Shown here: positions 6,371-10,926 of the stretch, in pieces
How the letters are laid out: every line of letters starts with the position of its first letter
Position numbering within the stretch: position 1 is the stretch's first letter
Notes under the pieces: generated by a model
Told to the model about the DNA's origin: nothing
The model's input: the letters and a program-made list of their open reading frames with translations, nothing else
The model's database searches: none
Source of the DNA: an uncultured Bacteroides sp.
GTDB taxonomy: Bacteria > Bacteroidota > Bacteroidia > Bacteroidales > Bacteroidaceae
Direction of reading: 5' to 3'
NCBI GenBank assembly: GCA_905201685.1
Contig: CAJKOW010000057.1
Location: forward strand, 1 to 10,926
DNA: 10,926 bases
Made by a program: the position numbers and the translations under genes

Positions 6371-7291
6371 TTATTTGTTCACGCGGAACTTCTCGCAACC
6401 GTCTTTCAGGAAGCCTACAATCTGTTTAGCGGCAGCAATACCGGCATTGATGTTGGCTTCGGCGGTCTGTGCACCCATCTTCTTGGGTGTAGAGAAATAG
6501 CGGCCTGCAAACTTGGCAGCAAACGTTTCGTGAGCAGCCGGCATGATGTCGGTCATGTACTTCAGGTCGGTACGCTCTTCCATCAGCTGAATCAGTTCGG
6601 CTTCGTTGATGACTTCCTTACGGGCAGTGTTGACCAGCAATCCGCCTTTCGGCATCTTGCCTACCAAAGCATGGTTGATGGAATTCTTAGTTTCGGCAGT
6701 AGCCGGAATGTGCAAGGAAACGACATCGCATGTAGCGTACAGTTCCTCGGCCGAACCAACCGCTTTCACACCATCATTTTCGATAACCTCTTTCGGGCAG
6801 AATGCGTCGTAAGCATAGATTTCCATGCCAAATCCCTTGGCGATGCGTGCCACGTTGCGACCTACATTTCCATAGGCATGGATACCCAGTTTCTTACCTT
6901 TCAACTCCGTGCCCGAAGTACCATTATACATATTGCGTACAGCCATCACCATCAGTCCGAAAGCCAGTTCGGCTACGGCGTTCGAGTTCTGTCCCGGCGT
7001 ATTCATCACGCATACATTGTGAGCAGTAGCAGCTTCCAGATCGACATTGTCGTAACCGGCACCGGCACGTACCACAATCTTCAGCTGCTTGGCAGCGTCC
7101 AGTACTTCTGCGTCAATGACATCGCTGCGGATAATGATAGCGTCGGCATCCTTCACCGCATCCAGCAATTTGGCTTTCTCGCCATATTTTTCCAGCAGGG
7201 CCAGTTCGTAGCCTGCTGCTTCTATTTCCTTACGAATACCGTCCACTGCCACTTTGGCAAACGGTTTGTCTGTTGCAACTAATACTTTCAT
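6371..7291 (-). CDS. serA: D-3-phosphoglycerate dehydrogenase, short ACT-less type
   Basis: SerA oxidises 3-phosphoglycerate with NAD to 3-phosphohydroxypyruvate, the first step of serine synthesis, in the cytosol. The protein has 306 residues and lacks the ACT and intervening domains of E. coli SerA (410), so the usual serine feedback site is absent. Visible features are VVRAGAGYDNVDL (73-85), a Rossmann motif GIHAYGNVGRNVA (136-148, glycines 136, 141, 144) with D162 after strand two, and the catalytic arginine in NTARKEV (R224). Where most relatives have TPHIGG with the catalytic histidine, this protein has TPKKMGAQT (268-276), so K270 replaces it. This matches the lysine-bearing subclass of short PGDHs known from Bacteroidetes and Entamoeba. 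serC lies upstream across a 125-base gap holding a hairpin with a T-run, and DUF1015 follows after 58 bases. Confidence 0.93.
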   Translation of the reverse strand: MKVLVATDKPFAKVAVDGIRKEIEAAGYELALLEKYGEKAKLLDAVKDADAIIIRSDVIDAEVLDAAKQLKIVVRAGAGYDNVDLEAATAHNVCVMNTPGQNSNAVAELAFGLMVMAVRNMYNGTSGTELKGKKLGIHAYGNVGRNVARIAKGFGMEIYAYDAFCPKEVIENDGVKAVGSAEELYATCDVVSLHIPATAETKNSINHALVGKMPKGGLLVNTARKEVINEAELIQLMEERTDLKYMTDIMPAAHETFAAKFAGRYFSTPKKMGAQTAEANINAGIAAAKQIVGFLKDGCEKFRVNK

Positions 7292-7308
7292 AGCTATATG
7301 ATATTAAA

Positions 7309-7395
7309 AAAAGAATTCACCACAGAATACACCCATCATCACAGCCATCATCCGAAAAAGAGTATCTGTGGTAATCCGTGCAATCTGTGGTGAAT
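7309..7395 (-). terminator. Hairpin plus T7 run between serC and serA (candidate attenuator, repeat-derived)
   Basis: ATTCACCACAGA (7315-7326) and TCTGTGGTGAAT (7384-7395) are perfect 12-bp inverted repeats. An inner pair CACAG/CTGTG (7340-7344 with 7366-7370) lies inside a large loop. Read on the minus strand, in the direction of serC to serA, the right arm is followed at once by a seven-T run, the form of an intrinsic terminator, and the serA ATG lies about 20 bases beyond. It may let only part of the serC transcripts reach serA and DUF1015, or protect the serC message 3' end. The arms also belong to the same repeat type as the inner arms of the element at 4890-5028. Confidence 0.5.
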
Positions 7396-7416
7396 AACAA
7401 TTGGTTTTATTTCTGA

Positions 7417-8484
7417 TTAATGAAGTTTCTCAAATTCTTGCATGCAGTCGATCAGCGCCTGTACGCTTTCTTTCGGCATGGCGTTGTAGCAGGATGCACG
7501 GAAACCGCCTACCGAACGGTGACCCTTGATGCCGACCATACCCTTCTCGGTAGCAAACTTCAGGAAGTCAGCTTCCAGTTCCTTGTATTCGGGAGCCATG
7601 ACGAAGCAGATGTTCATGCGCGAACGGTCTTCCTTGACAGCTGTTCCTACGAACAACTTGTTGCGGTCGATTTCGGAATACAGCATGTCAGCCTTTTCGA
7701 TGGCACGGCGTTCCATTTCTTTCACGCCACCCTGAGCCTTGATCCAGCGCAGTGTGAGCAATGCCGAGTAAATGGGCACTACGGGCGGAGTATTGAACAT
7801 CGAACCGCCGTCGATGTGTGTCTGATAGTTCAGCATCGTCGGGATGTAGCGCGATACCTTGCCTACTGCATCGTTCTTCACAATGACGAACGTCACACCG
7901 GCAGGAGCCAGATTCTTCTGTGCACCACCATAGATACAGATATACTTGGACACGTCAACCGGACGCGAGAAAATATCAGAAGACATATCGGCTACCATCG
8001 GAACATTCACATCGAGATCGTGTTTGATTTCGGTACCGAAAATAGTGTTGTTGGTCGTGATGTGGAAATAATCGACATCGGCAGGTACTGTATAGTCTTT
8101 CGGGATGAAAGTATAGTTTGCGTCAGCCGAAGAAGCCACCTCTACTACTTCACCGAAAGCCTTTGCTTCCTTCATGGCTTTCTTGGCCCATGTACCGGTA
8201 TTCAGATAGGCTGCTTTCTTTTCCAGGAAGTTGTAGGGGACCATGCAGAATTCCAGACTGGCACCACCACCCAAAAACAATACTGAATAACCTTCGGGAA
8301 TATTAAGTAACTCTTTGAACAATGCCACAGCTTCGTCCACTACGGGTTGGAAATCTTTGGCACGATGGCTGATTTCCATCAGTGAGAGACCGGAACCGTT
8401 GAAGTCCAAAATAGCTTTCGCTGTGTCTTCAATCACCTCGCGCGGAAGAATGGAGGGTCCTGCATTGAAATTATGCTTTTTCAT
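7417..8484 (-). CDS. serC: Phosphoserine aminotransferase
   Basis: SerC transfers the amino group of glutamate to 3-phosphohydroxypyruvate to give O-phosphoserine, the second step of serine synthesis; in many bacteria it also acts in pyridoxal phosphate synthesis. It is a cytosolic PLP enzyme of fold type I. The 355 residues match the E. coli length (362). Motifs: FNAGPSILPREV (6-17), LFLGGGASLEF (69-79) for phosphate and PLP binding, DMSSD (166-170) with the PLP-binding aspartate, GGAQKNLAPAG (186-196) with the Schiff-base lysine K190, and GHRSVGGFRAS (321-331) near the C-terminus, which binds the substrate phosphate. ATG 8484 gives the family's N-terminus MKKHNFNAGPS. It is the first gene of the serC-serA-DUF1015 operon, with its own promoter about 50 bases upstream. 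Confidence 0.96.
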   Translation of the reverse strand: MKKHNFNAGPSILPREVIEDTAKAILDFNGSGLSLMEISHRAKDFQPVVDEAVALFKELLNIPEGYSVLFLGGGASLEFCMVPYNFLEKKAAYLNTGTWAKKAMKEAKAFGEVVEVASSADANYTFIPKDYTVPADVDYFHITTNNTIFGTEIKHDLDVNVPMVADMSSDIFSRPVDVSKYICIYGGAQKNLAPAGVTFVIVKNDAVGKVSRYIPTMLNYQTHIDGGSMFNTPPVVPIYSALLTLRWIKAQGGVKEMERRAIEKADMLYSEIDRNKLFVGTAVKEDRSRMNICFVMAPEYKELEADFLKFATEKGMVGIKGHRSVGGFRASCYNAMPKESVQALIDCMQEFEKLH

Positions 8485-8810
8485 TTAAAGTGTGTTTTTG
8501 GTTATACAATTCGTTCATTTCTGTCTTTCGACATGGCGAAATTACGGAATTATTTCTTTAAAACAAATCTTTCCTTATGAAAAAACCCTTTTCGGACGCA
8601 TTTTCCTATCTTTTTATTGGATTATACAGGAAATATACTCCAATTTGTTACATATACTTGCCAAGACACCTAACAAAAAGGCAAACTGAAAGCTGGCAGT
8701 CACTATTAGCAACTAATAAGCAGTAAAAGTGCAAATAAAATGCATATTTATCACAAAGCGATTCTTTAGCTATGTTCCAAAGCATGTTTCAGCCGTTTTT
8801 TCGCTGTTTT
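8485..8810. other. AT-rich intergenic stretch between the helicase gene and serC
   Basis: The only feature I can support in these 326 bases is the serC promoter (8537-8567). The part next to the helicase stop has no stem of more than a few base pairs followed by a T-run on the minus strand. The best is the weak GAAAA-GGG-TTTTT fold near 8579-8596. Open frames here are short, lack start signals and cross the promoter, so I call none. Confidence 0.5.
8537..8567 (-). promoter_or_regulatory. Promoter of the serC-serA-DUF1015 operon
   Basis: On the minus strand TTTG (8567-8564) is followed after 19 bases by TAATTTCG (8544-8537), which differs from TAnnTTTG by one base. The predicted start near 8530 leaves a leader of about 46 bases before serC. 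No operator repeat is evident beside it. Confidence 0.65.
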
Positions 8811-10130
8811 CTATTTGGCTTCCTCGATGATGGTCTTCATGCCTTTAATCTTCTCGCCACGCACTAAGTTGAGCAGTTGGTTTACCTTGCCGCGCCGTAC
8901 GGCCACAAAAGCATAGTGCTCCTTCACGTCCACCGTCCCCACGTCCTCACGACTCAGCCCGCCTTTTTTATACAGGAAACCGACGATGTCCACCTTGTTC
9001 AGCTTGTCTTTTTTCCCTTTACCTATATATAAGGTAGTCCATCGCGGCTTCACCGGCTTGGGTATCTGCGCCGGAATCTGAAAACAGGGAAGCGTCTCGG
9101 GCAGGTAGTCGGGCAGCCGTTCCTCGGGATGCAGTATCAGATAGGCCGATCCGCTGGCATCCCAACGGGCCGTCCGTCCGTTGCGGTGGGTAAACGCCTC
9201 TTCATTGACCGGCAGATGATAGTGCACCACGTTGTCCATGCCCGGAATGTCGAGCCCGCGCGCCGCCAGGTCGGTCGATACCAATACGGGACAACTGCCG
9301 TTACGGAACTTATAGAGGGCACGTTCGCGGTCGGGCTGCTCCATGCCACCGTGAAACATGTCGCAAGGGAACCTCCGCGAACGCAGATACTGCACCACGC
9401 GCTCCACACTTTCGCGATAGTTCACAAACACCAGCGTCGAAGCATTGCCTAAGCAGCACAACAGGTTGTACAGCGTCTCCAGCTTGTCCCGCTCGGGCGA
9501 AAGCACCTGCTGAAGACTGAGACGCGCTCCGGTCTTTTCCGTCGGCAGGAAGTCGAGCTTCACCAGCCCCTCCCCGTCCACACCGGCAAACTGCGGAATC
9601 TCTTCGGCATCGGTTGCCGAAAGCAATACGCGCTTCCGCAGCGAAGGCAGCTGACCGATGACTTCAGCCATCTCGTCCTGAAAGCCGAACTCCAGACACT
9701 TGTCGAACTCGTCGATGACCAGCGTTGTCACCCGTCCGGCATCGAAATTCTGTTTCTGCAAATGGTCGTTCATGCGCCCCGGCGTGCCGATGATGACCGC
9801 CGGGTTCAGTCCCTTCATCGTACGGTGCTCGTCCATAGCCGGACGCCCGCCGTAACAGCTCATCGCCTTGAAAGGCGTATTCATGGCCTTGAACACGCCT
9901 TCTATCTGCAACGCCAGTTCGCGCGAGGGTACCAGCACCACTGCCTGCACGCCCTGCACATCGGGTTTCAACGAGCCTACCAGCGGCAAAAGGAAAGCCA
10001 ACGTCTTACCCGACCCCGTGGGCGAAAGCAATACAAGGTTACGGCTGGCAGCATACGCCTTACAGGCTGCTTCCTGCATAGGGTTCAGCTGTTCGATATT
10101 CAAATGATGAAGAATGTCCTGAAGTTCCAT
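8811..10130 (-). CDS. dbpA: DEAD-box RNA helicase, DbpA-like
   Basis: The product (439 residues; E. coli DbpA 457) is an ATP-dependent RNA helicase with two RecA-like domains and a C-terminal DbpA RNA-binding domain. E. coli DbpA is guided to hairpin 92 of 23S rRNA and helps late 50S subunit assembly. In order: Q-motif region LNPMQEA (Q19), Walker A SPTGSGKT (36-43), PSRELA (69-74), GTPGR (115-119), motif II D-E-F-D (140-143) in place of D-E-A-D, SAT (171-173), LVFVN (233-237), STDLAARGLDIP (285-296), HRNGRTAR (315-322) and the RNA-binding domain from about TTLYIGKGKKDK (365) to the end, rich in lysine. I chose ATG 10130, giving MELQDIL; a 22-residue longer start would run through the likely promoter. 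It forms a single-gene unit. Confidence 0.9.
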   Translation of the reverse strand: MELQDILHHLNIEQLNPMQEAACKAYAASRNLVLLSPTGSGKTLAFLLPLVGSLKPDVQGVQAVVLVPSRELALQIEGVFKAMNTPFKAMSCYGGRPAMDEHRTMKGLNPAVIIGTPGRMNDHLQKQNFDAGRVTTLVIDEFDKCLEFGFQDEMAEVIGQLPSLRKRVLLSATDAEEIPQFAGVDGEGLVKLDFLPTEKTGARLSLQQVLSPERDKLETLYNLLCCLGNASTLVFVNYRESVERVVQYLRSRRFPCDMFHGGMEQPDRERALYKFRNGSCPVLVSTDLAARGLDIPGMDNVVHYHLPVNEEAFTHRNGRTARWDASGSAYLILHPEERLPDYLPETLPCFQIPAQIPKPVKPRWTTLYIGKGKKDKLNKVDIVGFLYKKGGLSREDVGTVDVKEHYAFVAVRRGKVNQLLNLVRGEKIKGMKTIIEEAK

Positions 10131-10162
10131 ATAGCAAAACAGGTATTTACATAAAATCGGTT

Positions 10163-10170
10163 CAAAAATA
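10163..10170 (-). promoter_or_regulatory. Probable -7 box of the dbpA promoter
   Basis: TATTTTTG on the minus strand fits TAnnTTTG and would start transcription about 26 bases before ATG 10130. No TTTG stands at the expected 19-21 bases upstream (the nearest is 12 bases away), so this promoter is weaker in evidence than the others. Confidence 0.4.
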
Positions 10171-10259
10171 GTGTTTTTTTCGCAAACGACTGACATCTTG
10201 TTGCTTTTAGGAACGGATTACGCGGAAATACACAGGGAAAGAAAATAAAGATGGAATCC

Positions 10260-10289
10260 TGCAAAACTTGCAAAACTTGCAAACTTGCA
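10260..10289. repeat. Short tandem repeat, TGCAAAACT units
   Basis: Two exact TGCAAAACT units (10260-10268, 10269-10277) are followed by a shortened TGCAAACT (10278-10285) and a partial TGCA. The array sits upstream of dbpA, away from the start codons. It could vary in copy number by replication slippage; no function can be read from it. Confidence 0.75.
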
Positions 10290-10302
10290 TAGCCCTCACA
10301 CC

Positions 10303-10332
10303 CACACACGCGCATGCGCATACGCGCGTACA
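10303..10332. repeat. 30-bp strictly alternating pyrimidine-purine tract (Z-DNA-prone)
   Basis: From the C at 10303 to the A at 10332 every step is pyrimidine-purine: three CA, then CG, CG, CA, TG, CG, CA, TA, three CG, TA, CA. It includes GCGCATGCGC and TACGCGCGTA, both palindromes. Such sequence favours left-handed Z-DNA or cruciform under negative supercoiling. It lies between the divergent dbpA and fic transcription units, where supercoiling would be high. Confidence 0.7.
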
Positions 10333-10446
10333 TCTAAATGCGAAAATGAGTTGTTTAATATTTAAGTTTCGGGTTTAATATTCCTTTGGAAAATAGAAGT
10401 TATCACTTTGCTTCGCAGTGTTAGAAGTTAAAGCCGATAATTTCAT

Positions 10447-10512
10447 AAAGGAGGAGGCATAACAGCTAAATTTGCTACGAAACGTGTTTTATTTAATGCT
10501 GATAAATACTGA
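10447..10512 (+). pseudogene. Possible decayed gene start with strong ribosome-binding site
   Basis: AAAGGAGGAGG (10447-10457) is a near-perfect Shine-Dalgarno sequence, rare in this genome type. It is followed at 10459 by ATA rather than ATG, opening a frame TAKFATKRVLFNADKY that ends in TGA at 10510-10512. It looks like the first 17 codons of a protein whose start codon changed and whose body is lost, but I recognise no family. Chance is a real alternative. Confidence 0.25.
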
Positions 10513-10526
10513 TTTCACTGTTTCAT

Positions 10527-10565
10527 GCGGATAATAAGCCGCAAAATTTGCGGTTTATTATCCGC
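10527..10565. promoter_or_regulatory. 39-bp near-perfect palindrome, likely operator of fic
   Basis: GCGGATAATAAGCCGCAAA (10527-10545) and TTTGCGGTTTATTATCCGC (10547-10565) are inverted copies with one mismatch, around a single central A. Each arm itself is bounded by GCGG and CCGC eight bases apart, giving four half-sites. The right arm contains the TTTG -33 box of the fic promoter, and the palindrome ends eight bases before the -7 box. A dimeric or tetrameric repressor bound here would block RNA polymerase. As RNA it would be a strong hairpin, but it has no T-run and lies upstream of the predicted start. Confidence 0.65.
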
Positions 10566-10580
10566 AAAACCGTATATTTG
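10547..10580 (+). promoter_or_regulatory. Promoter of the fic gene
   Basis: TTTG (10547-10550) and TATATTTG (10573-10580, a full TAnnTTTG match) are 22 bases apart, one more than the usual range. The start of transcription near 10587 leaves only about 6 to 12 bases before the start codon, so the message is nearly leaderless. Confidence 0.65.
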
Positions 10581-10592
10581 CAGAAAACTGTG

Positions 10593-10926
10593 ATGCCTAT
10601 GTATATACATGAACATAAAGAATGGCCTTCCTTTTCGTGGGACAAGGAACTTGTCGGCGAGAAGCTGAACAAGGTAAACAAGGCTGTCGGCTATCTGATG
10701 GGACGTCTTAGTGTAATCGGTTTTAACGACAAGATGTCCGCCGTAGTTGAATCCATCTCCCATGACATCATTGCATCTTCAGAAATTGAAGGAGTGGAAT
10801 TGAACAATGAGCAGGTACGTTCATCTGTAGCCCGCAAACTCGGAGTACAACTACCGAATCCGACCGAATCCTCACGATATATAGACGGAGTAGTGGAAAT
10901 GGCACTTGATGCAACCGTCAATTTCA
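10593..10926 (+). CDS. Fic family protein with N-terminal DUF4172 domain (partial, cut by window end)
   Basis: The frame opens at ATG 10593 (or ATG 10599, which gives the more usual MYIHE start) and stays open to the right edge: 111 residues seen. MYIHEHKEWPSFSWD and the run GRLSVIGF..ISHDIIASSEIEGVELNNEQVRSSVARKLG are typical of DUF4172, the N-terminal domain of one group of Fic proteins. Fic enzymes usually transfer AMP from ATP to a hydroxyl group of a target protein. SSEIEG (62-67) fits the inhibitory helix motif (S/T)xxxE(G/N), whose glutamate blocks productive ATP binding, so this is a self-inhibited Fic of the N-terminal-motif class. The catalytic HPFxxGNGRxxR loop lies beyond the window. 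No antitoxin gene is visible upstream. The palindrome in its promoter suggests tight control. Confidence 0.85.
   Translation, partial: MPMYIHEHKEWPSFSWDKELVGEKLNKVNKAVGYLMGRLSVIGFNDKMSAVVESISHDIIASSEIEGVELNNEQVRSSVARKLGVQLPNPTESSRYIDGVVEMALDATVNF

Larger units (their letters stand above)
10131..10592. other. Gene-free region between dbpA and fic rich in repeats
   Basis: These 462 bases hold the dbpA promoter, a partial copy of the ACGGATTAC repeat (about 10213-10236), TGCAAAACT tandem units (10260-10289), a 30-base alternating pyrimidine-purine tract (10303-10332), two spaced direct repeats (TTTAATATT at 10354 and 10374; TAGAAGTTA at 10394 and 10422), a possible decayed gene start (10447-10512) and the fic palindrome and promoter. 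No convincing intact gene is present apart from these. Confidence 0.6.

Noticed and set aside
6194..7282. Long plus-strand open frame (362 codons) opposite serA and the DUF1015 start
   Set aside because: Antisense shadow of serA; serA has full family motifs, while this frame shows no domain pattern and runs across a gene boundary.
7420..8286. Plus-strand open frame (288 codons) opposite serC
   Set aside because: Antisense to serC, with no recognisable motifs.
8492..8689. 65-codon plus-strand frame between serC and the helicase
   Set aside because: It lies antisense across the serC promoter, has no ribosome-binding or promoter signal and resembles AT-rich random sequence.
10131..10196. Longer start of the DbpA-like helicase (MSVVCEK...)
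   Set aside because: It would cover the probable -7 box, and homologues begin close to MELQDIL.
10260..10289. CRISPR-like repeats
   Set aside because: Nine-base units are directly adjacent without spacers, so this is a plain tandem repeat.

Overview
The window is chromosomal DNA from a Bacteroides-type bacterium (Bacteroides or a close relative such as Phocaeicola). Three things point there. Clear copies of the Bacteroides promoter (TTTG, 19-22 bases, then TAnnTTTG) sit just upstream of the genes. Most genes lack a Shine-Dalgarno sequence. The families are typical of the group: an Rhs tail, an ACT-less SerA, SerC, DUF1015 and a DUF4172-Fic protein. I see no rRNA, tRNA, CRISPR array or insertion sequence.

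Layout. Bases 1-236 are the broken C-terminal end of an Rhs/YD-repeat protein. An AT-rich gene for a small exported protein of unknown function follows (298-720), closed by a strong intrinsic terminator (765-811). On the minus strand lies a LysO-type lysine exporter split over two overlapping genes (857-1754). Its promoter is about 290 bases upstream, and the leader between them holds a 37-codon open reading frame and hairpins that could pair in alternative ways. Divergently on the plus strand, a MATE efflux gene and a glycerate kinase gene form a two-gene operon (2305-4853) behind a consensus promoter. It meets, tail to tail, a minus-strand serine-biosynthesis operon: serC (8484-7417), serA (7291-6371) and a DUF1015 gene (6312-5065). 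Both the 3' end of this operon and the serC-serA gap carry large hairpins followed by T-runs on the minus strand. A DbpA-like DEAD-box RNA helicase gene follows on the minus strand (10130-8811). The right end starts a Fic protein (10593 onward, cut by the window edge) whose promoter overlaps a 39-bp near-perfect palindrome.

How the genes work together. SerA and SerC carry out the first two steps from 3-phosphoglycerate to phosphoserine. No SerB phosphatase is here; the third operon gene, DUF1015, carries a D-G-H-H-R motif like that of ParB-fold serine kinases, so a role in phosphoserine/serine conversion is an attractive inference. Glycerate kinase feeds the same phosphoglycerate pool. The two LysO halves probably assemble into one exporter. 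The intergenic regions are the least ordinary part: the lysO leader, the nested hairpin repeats around the ser genes, the Z-DNA-like tract and the fic palindrome.
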